From a virus, in IMG/VR virus record IMGVR_UViG_3300017991_000060, positions 1-64,000 of that record: a stretch of DNA of 64,000 nucleotides. One strand, 5' to 3'. The notes under the pieces are model-generated. The model did no database searches, was not told the DNA's origin, and worked only from the letters and a program-made list of their open reading frames with translations. The translations under genes were made by a program, and so were the position numbers. How positions within the stretch are numbered: the stretch's first letter is position 1; each line of letters opens with the position of its first letter. Of this stretch, positions 38,724-45,885 are shown in pieces.

Positions 38724-40148
38724 CTAGAACGGCTCATCCTTGCTGCCGGGCTGGGACGAGTTCCAACCCTGCTGGAAGTCGTAGCCGCCACCGACAGCGG
38801 GCGGCCCGTTCTGACCCTGGGGAGCGGCCGGGGGAGCGGCCTGACCCTGGGGAGCGGCCGGGGGCTGGCTCGGGGGAGCCGGGGTAGCCGGGGGAGGGGC
38901 CTGGGGTTGCGCCGGAGGAGCGGCCGGGGGCATCTGGGCCGGGTTCGGGGCCTTCGGCACGGACTCCAAGGGGGTGCCTCCGAACGTAGGGGGCTGGGGA
39001 GCCGTCTGCTGCGTCGGGGGCGGCGGGGGTGCCTGGGCACCGGCGGGCGGCTGAACGCCCGGAGGAGGCGGCGGCGTGGCGGCCCAGGGGGGCGGAGCGG
39101 GGGGAGTGCCCGGAGCCGCGGGCGCGGGCGGAGTGGCCGGGGCCTGGGGCTGTGCCGGGGGAGCGTGCGCCGGAGCCGGAGGCCCTACGTGCGTCGGCGG
39201 GGCCTGGGGCGCTGCCGGGGCCGTGCCGGGGAAGGGCGGGGGAGCTGCCGGGGCGGCCGGGGGCTGGCTCGGGGGAGTGGGCGGGTTGTACGCCGGGACC
39301 TGGCCCGGCATCACCGCGCCGGGGGCCGGGGCGAAGCCGCCAGGAACGCCCGCACCGGGAGCGCCGGGGATCGGGGGCGCAGACTGCCACCCCCCACCGC
39401 CGCCCTGGGCACCGAGCTGGCCCTCCAGGTATCCGACGAACTGCGACGCCTCCTCGGGCTTGTAGGTCCCGATCTCCTGCCCGTAGTCGATGGGAGAGAT
39501 GAGCTCAGCCACCGTCGCGGCGTGGTCCTTCGGCTGTTCGCCGCGCCGCTGGGAGCTCTCCATCATGCCCTTGATGGCCGGGGAGTACCAGAAGTGCTCC
39601 GTCGGGTTCACCACCCCGAGGTCGGTCCAGTGGTCGCCGTGCTTCGCGCTCGTCTGGGGCTTACCCTTCGGGGCCTGGGACCTGTAGACCTTGAACCGGC
39701 GGAACTTCATCTGCCCGTACGTCCTAGCGAGGTGGGAGAAGGAGTCGAAGCCCTTGGCGTCGAGCTCCAGGAGCATCTTCATGTCCTTGTACTGCTTGTT
39801 GTTGTAGGTAAACTCCCGCTCGTCGATGATCGTCACGTACGCGAGCCCGTCCCGGCCGATCTTCCGGGGGTACTTGAGGGAGGCGTTGCAGACGAGGCAC
39901 TCGCGCGGGCAGGGGTCCTTGTTCCCGTCGGGGTTCCAGCCCCAGCACGTCTGCCTCATCCGCGCCGCTACGTTGTCGCGGCGGAGGAACAGCTTGTGAC
40001 GGACGACCCGCACGGGCGGCTCATCCAGGATGGTGATGGTCGTCTCGCCCCCAGGCGGGAGCCAGAAGATCCTCGGTCCCTTGACGGCGCGGCCCTTGTC
40101 TACGTTCAGGTCGCCCGCCTGACCATAGCCTCTCGGCAGTTCCGGCAT
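38724..40148 (-). CDS. ssb: Single-stranded-DNA-binding protein with Pro/Ala-rich linker and DEPF tail
   Basis: A 474-aa protein from ATG 40148. Residues ~15-230 are a folded domain of the phage SSB type: FWLPPGGETTITILDE, a zinc-like cluster CWGWNPDG..DPCPRECLVC (~66-86), VTIIDEREFTYNNKQYKDMKMLL and FRRFKVYR strands. About 200 residues of Pro/Ala/Gly-rich low complexity follow, ending in YDFQQGWNSS...SKDEPF. The acidic-Pro-Phe tip is the docking site of bacterial SSBs. It lies between primase and polymerase and has its own strong promoter (P5). Confidence 0.75.
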   Translation of the reverse strand: MPELPRGYGQAGDLNVDKGRAVKGPRIFWLPPGGETTITILDEPPVRVVRHKLFLRRDNVAARMRQTCWGWNPDGNKDPCPRECLVCNASLKYPRKIGRDGLAYVTIIDEREFTYNNKQYKDMKMLLELDAKGFDSFSHLARTYGQMKFRRFKVYRSQAPKGKPQTSAKHGDHWTDLGVVNPTEHFWYSPAIKGMMESSQRRGEQPKDHAATVAELISPIDYGQEIGTYKPEEASQFVGYLEGQLGAQGGGGGWQSAPPIPGAPGAGVPGGFAPAPGAVMPGQVPAYNPPTPPSQPPAAPAAPPPFPGTAPAAPQAPPTHVGPPAPAHAPPAQPQAPATPPAPAAPGTPPAPPPWAATPPPPPGVQPPAGAQAPPPPPTQQTAPQPPTFGGTPLESVPKAPNPAQMPPAAPPAQPQAPPPATPAPPSQPPAAPQGQAAPPAAPQGQNGPPAVGGGYDFQQGWNSSQPGSKDEPF

Positions 40149-40235
40149 CAGTCTTTCCTTCCTGCTGGCTCTGGCGGCTGGCCCACGGCCACCGCTTCCG
40201 AGCACGCTGCACACAGAAACACACACAGTCCGCTG

Positions 40236-40245
40236 CCCTACGTAG
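40236..40245. promoter_or_regulatory. Palindrome CCTACGTAGG downstream of P5
   Basis: A perfect 10-bp palindrome just past the expected P5 start point, made of two inverted CCTAC units. With the GCGGG-AGACA-CCCGC inverted repeat inside the P5 spacer, it suggests operator control of SSB expression. Confidence 0.45.
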
Positions 40246-41284
40246 GCAACGGTGGTGGATTATACGCGGGTGTCTCCCGCTTGTCAAACGCTAGGTACCG
40301 CGCCTCCCGGTCGGCGCGTATAAGCTCCGCCGCCGTCACGTCCGCCGGGTCCTTCTCACCTGGGAGGGACGCGATGCGGACGGGGAAGTAGGGCCGGAGC
40401 TGCTGCTTCAGGCCGGGGTGCCACTTCCCCTTCGGGTCCTTCCACCCGTGGACGGCGCGCCGCCCGGCCTCATCGTTCTCGTAGATGACGGTGACGGTGC
40501 GCGCCCACTGACGGAGCTTCCTCAGCCGCTCCGGGGTGATGCCCGTCGTCGCCCCGAGGACCCCCAGGACGTTTGGAAGCACGCGGGCCGCCCAGACGGT
40601 GGAGGTACAACCCTCGACGAGCCGGACATGCTCCCGCGTCGGGTCGATAAAGTTCTCGCCGTAGAACACGCCGCGCTTCCACTGGCCTACAGGCTCGTCG
40701 TGGTACTTCGGGGTGATCTCCGGCGAGACGGCGCGCCTGGAGATCCCGACCAGACGGCCTCGATGATCCCGACACGGGAAGGTCGCCCGGCCGCGTTCTG
40801 GATCGTAGCCGATCTGCCACTTCACCACGTCCGAACGGATGATGCCGCGCTTCACCAGGTACTCCGGGACCCCGTTCCGGTAGCACTGGAGCGCGTACCT
40901 CTCCAGCCATTCACCGTAGGTCAGCCGATCAACCTCGGCCGGTGCGCCGGTGCGGATCGCCCTCGCCCTGGACAGAGCGGCGGCGAAGCTCGGCTGGTCA
41001 TTCTCAGCGGTGAAGGCTACCGCGGCGGCGAGGCCGCCGATGTCCGCCTCAGCCTGGGCGAACACGGACGAGAGGGTACCCGCCACTTGGCAGCGGTGGC
41101 AGTAACAAGAGGACGGCCCAGCCGTGTTCACCAAGACGGAGAGCGTCGGGGTGCCCTTGTCGCCCGGCGGGTGCCGCCTTGGGTCGAGGTAGTAGGGGCA
41201 ACGGATATGGACGTTCTCCGCCTTCGCCCGGTCGATGGGCGAGTCGGTGATCCGTGCGAGCTCGTGAATCAAGAGGCGGTCCAT
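40238..41284 (-). CDS. DnaG-type primase (CHC2 zinc + TOPRIM)
   Basis: A 348-aa protein, ATG 41284 with GAGGA upstream. A zinc-binding region (CPYYLDPRRH...CYCHRC, residues ~29-65) is followed by the primase core (YLVKRGI..VVKWQIGYDPERGRATFPCRDHRGRLVGISRRAV) and TOPRIM motifs VEGCTSTVW (~219), VIYENDEAGRRAV (~267) and PGEKDPADV. Makes primers for the DnaB-like helicase encoded at 43139. P5 lies inside its 3' end. Confidence 0.87.
   Translation of the reverse strand: MDRLLIHELARITDSPIDRAKAENVHIRCPYYLDPRRHPPGDKGTPTLSVLVNTAGPSSCYCHRCQVAGTLSSVFAQAEADIGGLAAAVAFTAENDQPSFAAALSRARAIRTGAPAEVDRLTYGEWLERYALQCYRNGVPEYLVKRGIIRSDVVKWQIGYDPERGRATFPCRDHRGRLVGISRRAVSPEITPKYHDEPVGQWKRGVFYGENFIDPTREHVRLVEGCTSTVWAARVLPNVLGVLGATTGITPERLRKLRQWARTVTVIYENDEAGRRAVHGWKDPKGKWHPGLKQQLRPYFPVRIASLPGEKDPADVTAAELIRADREARYLAFDKRETPAYNPPPLPT
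40259..40287 (-). promoter_or_regulatory. P5: consensus sigma70 promoter of the SSB gene
   Basis: TTGACA at 40287-40282, 17-bp spacer, TATAAT at 40264-40259: both hexamers are perfect. Extended -35 GTTTGACA. The leader to ATG 40148 is about 104 nt, the longest of the set. Confidence 0.9.
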
Positions 41285-41448
41285 CGCTTCCTCGCGCAGT
41301 CAGGGCAGAACCAGGTCAGAGCCTCGCCTACTTTCCCTGGGGGGCAGTACCAGAACTCGGCCCATCCGTCGGCCCGTGCGGAGGTGACGTGGGCGGCGTT
41401 GGAACATCCTGCCGCACCACACGAGTAGTAGGGTCCGGGCTCTCCCAT
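41269..41448 (-). CDS. Small zinc-binding protein
   Basis: A 59-aa protein from ATG 41448. CGAAGC near residue 9 and FCPDCARKRW near the end can form one zinc site. It overlaps the neighbouring gene (41328-41636) by 121 nt in another frame and the primase start by 16 nt. Confidence 0.6.
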   Translation of the reverse strand: MGEPGPYYSCGAAGCSNAAHVTSARADGWAEFWYCPPGKVGEALTWFCPDCARKRWTAS

Positions 41449-41636
41449 GGGATCTCCGTCGCCTCGAACTTCATCCTCTGAACGAGGTGGAGATGCATCG
41501 CCTCCATGCCGCGCTTCACCGCCTGGGCCACTAGCCACCTGAGCCGTTCTCCTTCAACTTCCTCGACCGGGGCAACGAACGTGAGCCGCCGCATCGGCTT
41601 GTCCTGGATGAGCATCACCACCACTTCAAGGGCCAC
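41328..41636 (-). CDS. Hypothetical protein
   Basis: A 102-aa protein starting at GTG 41636 (GGAGG, 5-nt spacing). The first ~60 residues form an alpha/beta unit; the rest is Pro/Thr-rich and overlaps the zinc protein gene. No family recognised. Confidence 0.68.
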   Translation of the reverse strand: MALEVVVMLIQDKPMRRLTFVAPVEEVEGERLRWLVAQAVKRGMEAMHLHLVQRMKFEATEIPWESPDPTTRVVRQDVPTPPTSPPHGPTDGPSSGTAPQGK

Positions 41637-41645
41637 GGCAACCTC

Positions 41646-42335
41646 CTAGAAGTCCGTCATCGGGTTGTAGTGCCCGCGGCCCTTGGGGAGTGGGTCCTCC
41701 ACCTCCTCGGGGAGCCGCTCGAACACCGTGTACCATCGCGCCCGGTTGTTCCGCCCGGTACCAACGCCGACGACGGCGACCTCCTTCCCCCACTTGCCAG
41801 GGTGCGGCCAGATGTAGTCGAGGACACCCACCCGTCCTCCGGGCTCGACGCACCGGAGGCACCGCTTCAGGAGGTCGTTCAGGTCGCTCGGGAACACCTC
41901 GGCCGGGACGTTGTAGTGCTCGTGGTCCGCCGCGGTGTAGGGGCGGTCGATCATGATGGCGGGCCACAACGGAACTTGCTTCTGCCGCATGTACTCCGTC
42001 GAAACAGAGGATGTGCGCCGAGCCCCGATCACAACGAAATCCGGCCGCGGGTAAAGATCCTCACTGCCCACGCCGATCCGGCGCGCGTCCATGAGGTAGT
42101 CGGGCTCGGTGGCCGGGTCCAAGTCCAACGTGCGGTCGTGCGGCCCGAAGCCGCGGTAGAGGTTCTTCTTCACAAGCCCGGCGCAGACGTGGAGCACCGG
42201 GTCCTCCCACCGCACGCCGAGGAGCTGGCGGGCGCGGTGAAGGAACCCGGCCGGGTACGCGCCGTAGTAGCGGGCTCCGTCCCGGAGCTTCGCGCGGGCG
42301 AGAATCCACACGTCACAGATGGGCCGGTAACTCAC
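41646..42335 (-). CDS. DNA methyltransferase-like protein with PMTDF tail
   Basis: A 229-aa protein, GTG 42335 chosen because GGAGGGG lies eight bases upstream. Methyltransferase features: VLHVCAGLV (motif I-like), LDLDPATEPDYLMDAR (acidic loop) and PAIMIDRPYTAADHEHY, where DRPY sits at the DPPY motif IV position. C-terminal VEPGGRVGVLDYIWP strand. Probably an adenine or cytosine-N4 DNA methyltransferase; the variant DRPY makes activity uncertain. Ends GHYNPMTDF-stop (TAG), the second methyltransferase with this tag. Confidence 0.7.
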   Translation of the reverse strand: MSYRPICDVWILARAKLRDGARYYGAYPAGFLHRARQLLGVRWEDPVLHVCAGLVKKNLYRGFGPHDRTLDLDPATEPDYLMDARRIGVGSEDLYPRPDFVVIGARRTSSVSTEYMRQKQVPLWPAIMIDRPYTAADHEHYNVPAEVFPSDLNDLLKRCLRCVEPGGRVGVLDYIWPHPGKWGKEVAVVGVGTGRNNRARWYTVFERLPEEVEDPLPKGRGHYNPMTDF

Positions 42336-42369
42336 AGTCCAAACCCCTCCTTCGCCACGCCGGTGTGCG

Positions 42370-42567
42370 TTAGAGGGCCTCGTAGACCTCGTAGCCCCAC
42401 GAGGTCGTCTTGATCTTGCGGCCCCGTTCCTTGTGGGTCCGTGTCCACTCGGGCGCGAACTCGGGCGCGATTCGGCCGGCTCCGATCTGCCGGACGAGGT
42501 GGACGAACCCCTCCGTGCCATCATCGAACGTGATCGTGTCCAGCTCTTGCTTCTGCTTCTTGCTCAT
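42370..42567 (-). CDS. Small hypothetical protein
   Basis: A 65-aa protein, ATG 42567 with GGAGG five bases upstream. Lys-rich start, then TITFDDGTEGFVHLVRQIG and a KTTSWGYEVYEAL end. No family recognised. Confidence 0.75.
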   Translation of the reverse strand: MSKKQKQELDTITFDDGTEGFVHLVRQIGAGRIAPEFAPEWTRTHKERGRKIKTTSWGYEVYEAL

Positions 42568-42728
42568 CTTGGCCTCCTGTCTACGGGATATCCAGATGCA
42601 CGTAGGGCGTGCCGCGTGCGGTCTCCTGGATCAGGATCTCGCGCCCGGCATGCTGCTACAAAAGCAGCCACCCAAACGGTGCCGCTCTTGGGGTACGTGA
42701 TTATGGCGATGTCGGGCTTGTTAGGCAT
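42564..42728 (-). CDS. Small gene that appears to need a +1 frameshift (P-loop-like YPKSGTVW)
   Basis: ATG 42728 overlaps the preceding stop by 8 nt. The first ~18 codons (MPNKPDIAIITYPKSGTVW) show normal codon bias and resemble the PAPS-binding loop of sulfotransferases. Then codon quality collapses at GCTGCTTTTGTAGCAGC, a small hairpin, and the good frame is +1 (GREILIQETARGTPYVHLDIP), stopping at 42581 just before the next ribosome binding site. Literal frame: 54 aa to 42564. Mutation, sequence error or programmed shift. Confidence 0.4.
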   Translation of the reverse strand: MPNKPDIAIITYPKSGTVWVAAFVAACRARDPDPGDRTRHALRASGYPVDRRPR

Positions 42729-43146
42729 CACTCACCCCCTCCGGCAGAATGATGCCGCCCTCAGTGGTCCGCTCCTCACCATCGGCCGGGGCCTCGATCT
42801 GGGACTCGCCGGGGGCGGGGCCGGGCATGGCGATGGAGGTCACGTTGCCCAGGGCGATGTCTACGACGCCGTGGATGATGAGCGCCACCGGCTCGCCCCC
42901 GCGGCCATCGTCCATCGTGAGGGTGAGGGCGCGGTCGTCGCCCTGGAAGCTGGCAGAACGGAGCCGCTGCCCTACGATCTCCGGCCACGCCTCCGAGAGC
43001 TTCTGGTGGAGCGCCGCCGACGCGCGGCGTTGTTTCTCGGGGTTGTTCGCCCTGGTCCCGCTCCGCCCCGCGTTCTTCTTCCGCTGCTTCGCCGCCGCGC
43101 GGGCGCGCTGCTTCCGCGTCGGGGTCCCTTTACGCCGCTTACCCAT
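42721..43146 (-). CDS. Hypothetical protein with basic N-terminus
   Basis: A 141-aa protein from ATG 43146 (GGAGG, 5-nt spacing). The first 40 residues are strongly basic (MGKRRKGTPTRKQRARAAAKQRKK), the rest acidic and beta-rich. Overlaps the helicase stop by 8 nt. Could bind nucleic acid; unknown. Confidence 0.72.
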   Translation of the reverse strand: MGKRRKGTPTRKQRARAAAKQRKKNAGRSGTRANNPEKQRRASAALHQKLSEAWPEIVGQRLRSASFQGDDRALTLTMDDGRGGEPVALIIHGVVDIALGNVTSIAMPGPAPGESQIEAPADGEERTTEGGIILPEGVSDA

Positions 43147-44494
43147 CTCCGCCTCCATCTACTATCTCGGTGAAATCGAGCGTCGCCTTGACATCGAATC
43201 TGGTTTTCAGCTCGCGGAGCGGTAGGCCGTCCCGCACCTTGAGCGTACGCCAGATGGCCTCCCTGGCTTGCTCCACCTCGGGGGGCCGGAACAGCCCCAT
43301 GAGCACGTCGCACGCGCGCCCTACCTCATCGGTGAGGATCGCGGAGTTCATGCTCGCTCGGGTCGAGTCCTCGGACACGTCCCGGTTGAAGTGCCACGAC
43401 ATCGCGCCTGGGATGCCCATGCGCTTGTTGAGGTCCACGAAGTCGAGGACCAAGTTCGAGGCCGCCACCTTCTTGTCGCGGCCCTGGGCGGCGAGGTAGG
43501 CCGAGTCCCAGAGCACGATGTCCGGCTGGAACCCGACGACCTCCATCTCCAGGTCGGCCACGCTCCGAACGAGCGGAGCGGCCACCACCTTCAAGCGGCC
43601 GAACGCGCAAGCCGGGTTCTCCAGGTACTCGTAGAACTGGATGATCTGGCGCTCCTCGTTCGGGGTGAGGAGCCCGTTGGTGAACCGCCACGCCGACACG
43701 CGCGCCGACACGGCGTCGAAGCGTGTGGTGAGCCGCTGACGGGCGAGGTCGGCGTCCGGGCACTCCTCGTTCGGGTCCACCCCTTCCTCGTGGCAGTAGA
43801 TGCACGCGCGCCGCACGATCCGGTGCTTCGCTCTCCCCCGCCCCGCGGATTCTGGCGGCGTCTCCATCGAGCAGAACAGCACGTCGAGCCCGATCTGCCA
43901 GAGGTAGGTCGCCCAGAGGATCATGCCCCAGGTCTTGCCGACGCTCGGCCGCGCGAGGAGAACCCAAGTGTCTCCCCCCATGAACCCGCGGGTGGCCTTG
44001 GTTAGCGCCTCGTGCGGGAGGGGGAGCCCCTGACGGCCGCGCGCCCGCTTCCGGCGTAGGTAGTCCCGGTACCTGTCCCGCACGCCCTCCCGGATGTCCG
44101 AGAGCATGAGCCCCTTCTCCGGCGGCCGGAACGTGCGGCCTATCTCGGAGAGGACCGCCCGCGCGCCGTCGAGGGCGGTGTGCGGCTCCGCCTTCTCCAG
44201 CGGTTGCGCCACCTTCTCGGTGAAGCCCTCCTCCATCGCCACGCGGAGCGCGTTGTCCGCGACCATCTGCGCGTAGTAGGCGATGTCGTCCTGGGCCGGG
44301 GGGAGACCCATGTTGAACGTCTGCTTCAGAGTGTCGGCGTGGGGGAGCTTCGAGTGCTCGCGGACGAAGCCGAGCACCCAGTCATAGATCGGCCGCCACT
44401 CCGGGGTGAGATGGTCGCGCTCAATCCGCCGTAGGTCCGCGACCGCGCACTGCCCCGAGAGGAGGGCGGAGAAGTACATGGCATCGTGGTTCAC
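43139..44494 (-). CDS. DnaB-like replicative DNA helicase
   Basis: A 451-aa protein; GTG 44494 overlaps the loader stop (GTGA). N-terminal helical domain, then a RecA-type ATPase: VLLARPSVGKTWGMI Walker A (~181; A replaces the first G), SMETPPE (the H1a Glu), FQPDIVLWDSAYL Walker B (~325) and a C-terminal MSWHFNRDVSEDS Arg-finger region. Includes a CIYCHEEG..EECPD cysteine group. With the loader, DnaG primase and polymerase this completes a phage replisome. Confidence 0.83.
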   Translation of the reverse strand: MNHDAMYFSALLSGQCAVADLRRIERDHLTPEWRPIYDWVLGFVREHSKLPHADTLKQTFNMGLPPAQDDIAYYAQMVADNALRVAMEEGFTEKVAQPLEKAEPHTALDGARAVLSEIGRTFRPPEKGLMLSDIREGVRDRYRDYLRRKRARGRQGLPLPHEALTKATRGFMGGDTWVLLARPSVGKTWGMILWATYLWQIGLDVLFCSMETPPESAGRGRAKHRIVRRACIYCHEEGVDPNEECPDADLARQRLTTRFDAVSARVSAWRFTNGLLTPNEERQIIQFYEYLENPACAFGRLKVVAAPLVRSVADLEMEVVGFQPDIVLWDSAYLAAQGRDKKVAASNLVLDFVDLNKRMGIPGAMSWHFNRDVSEDSTRASMNSAILTDEVGRACDVLMGLFRPPEVEQAREAIWRTLKVRDGLPLRELKTRFDVKATLDFTEIVDGGGDG

Positions 44495-45099
44495 CAGGCG
44501 CTCTCCAGGTTGTCGGGCCACTGGTCGTTGTCGATGCCCACCGGGACGATGACGCGGCGGAGGACGGACACGAGCCCGTCGGCGCGCGTGTAGGCCGAGG
44601 GAAGCTGGTCCCAGTTGGTGTTCGAGGTGATGATGACGGAGCGGTGACGGTCGTACATGTCCCGAGCCGCCGCCTCCAGGGCTGCACCGGCCGGGCCGCT
44701 CAGTCTGAACTTCTCGGATCCGAGGTCATCGATGATGAGTAGGTCCGAGGATAGAAGGCGGTCGTGGAGCTTCGCGTTCCGCTCCGTGTCCCGGAAGATG
44801 ACGCCGGGGATGTGGCGCGTCGGGAGCCAGAGGCACCGCTCGCACCGGCGAGCTGCGTCCATGAGGAGGATAGCCGCTAGGCTGCTCTTGCCCACGTTGA
44901 ACCGGCCGTGGATGTAGAAACCGTGACCCATGCCGAGCCACGTCTTGATATTCGCGAGGGCTTCCTGGACCCACTTCCGGATGTCCTGCGGCGCGATGCA
45001 GTCGGTGTTCGCGACCCAGTACCGCTCCGGCAGGTTCGAATCCATGAGCACCTCACGCATCTCGTCCTCCGGGATGCGGTAGTCCCTGATCCGCCTCAT
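44491..45099 (-). CDS. DnaC/IstB-like helicase loader (AAA+ ATPase)
   Basis: A 202-aa protein from ATG 45099 (GGGAGG 8 nt upstream). Walker A FYIHGRFNVGKSSLA (~60-74), Walker B LLIIDDLGSEKF (~117), sensor I VIITSNTNW, and an arginine-rich end. Size and order match DnaC-type loaders, and the next gene encodes the DnaB-like helicase. Confidence 0.87.
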   Translation of the reverse strand: MRRIRDYRIPEDEMREVLMDSNLPERYWVANTDCIAPQDIRKWVQEALANIKTWLGMGHGFYIHGRFNVGKSSLAAILLMDAARRCERCLWLPTRHIPGVIFRDTERNAKLHDRLLSSDLLIIDDLGSEKFRLSGPAGAALEAAARDMYDRHRSVIITSNTNWDQLPSAYTRADGLVSVLRRVIVPVGIDNDQWPDNLESAW

Positions 45100-45563
45100 C
45101 GCTTCTTCCTCCCTAGAACGGTGCCGCCGGTGTCCACCCACTCCCGCCCTGGTCCGCGGGACGGCGCGGGCCGCTTGAGCTTCGGCGCTTCCTCGGGGAG
45201 CACGTCGGCCAGGACGTTTCGCGTCACCACCCCCCATTCCCCCGTGAGCCCCTGGGCGGCCACGTCGGCCTGGAGGTAGTAGGTATACCCGACGCGGTGC
45301 CCGAGCTCCCTGGGGGCGTTGTGGTCGCTGATCCACCTGAAGTTGAAGAGCTGCCAGAGGTCGCCCCGCGCCGCGGCCAGACCGACGCCTACACGCTTCG
45401 CGAGGGCGGCCACCGTGGCGTGGCTCACGAGCTTGTGCCGAGCCATCGCGCCGGACGCCTCGACCACCATCGGCGGGGGGAGGTACTCGATGGCCTCGCG
45501 GACCAGCTCCCGATAGAGCGCCCGCGGACCGGCCATCTTCCCAAGGTACTCACCGGGCCGCAT
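45096..45563 (-). CDS. Hypothetical protein, possible replication initiator-like
   Basis: A 155-aa protein, ATG 45563 (GAGG, 6-nt spacing), coupled to the loader gene by a 4-nt overlap. A helical core (SHATVAALAKRVGVGLAAARGDLWQLFNF) may be a winged helix; phage initiators often precede the loader gene. Unproven. Confidence 0.7.
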   Translation of the reverse strand: MRPGEYLGKMAGPRALYRELVREAIEYLPPPMVVEASGAMARHKLVSHATVAALAKRVGVGLAAARGDLWQLFNFRWISDHNAPRELGHRVGYTYYLQADVAAQGLTGEWGVVTRNVLADVLPEEAPKLKRPAPSRGPGREWVDTGGTVLGRKKR

Positions 45564-45885
45564 CGTCCACCTCGTACGTGATCTTCGCCCCGAAGTTGGT
45601 GTGGTAGGGAAACTCCACCCCGATCCACTTCATCCGGTAGAGATGCTGCCGCACGCCCCAGGTCATGGACCGCGGCACGTACCCGATGTGCGTCCAGTCC
45701 CACCCTCCCTCGAAGTTCTGGATGTAGAGGTAGACGCCGATGGCGTCCGGGTCGTACGGGTCGTTCGGCTCCGGGCACAAGTACGGGAACACCCGGCCGA
45801 CCTTCGCCACCCCGGCCGCGCGGGCTATCAACGTCTGGCGACCCTCGAACGTCACGCCCGCGACCTTGAACTGGTAGACGCTCAT
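45550..45885 (-). CDS. HIRAN-domain protein
   Basis: A 111-aa protein consisting of a single HIRAN domain: FKVAGVTFEGRQTLIARA, PEPNDPYDPDAIGVYL and HIGYVPRSM. HIRAN domains bind 3' DNA ends in fork-remodelling helicases. Here it is free-standing between UDG and a replication gene, so a repair or fork-protection role is likely. Confidence 0.8.
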   Translation of the reverse strand: MSVYQFKVAGVTFEGRQTLIARAAGVAKVGRVFPYLCPEPNDPYDPDAIGVYLYIQNFEGGWDWTHIGYVPRSMTWGVRQHLYRMKWIGVEFPYHTNFGAKITYEVDDAAR

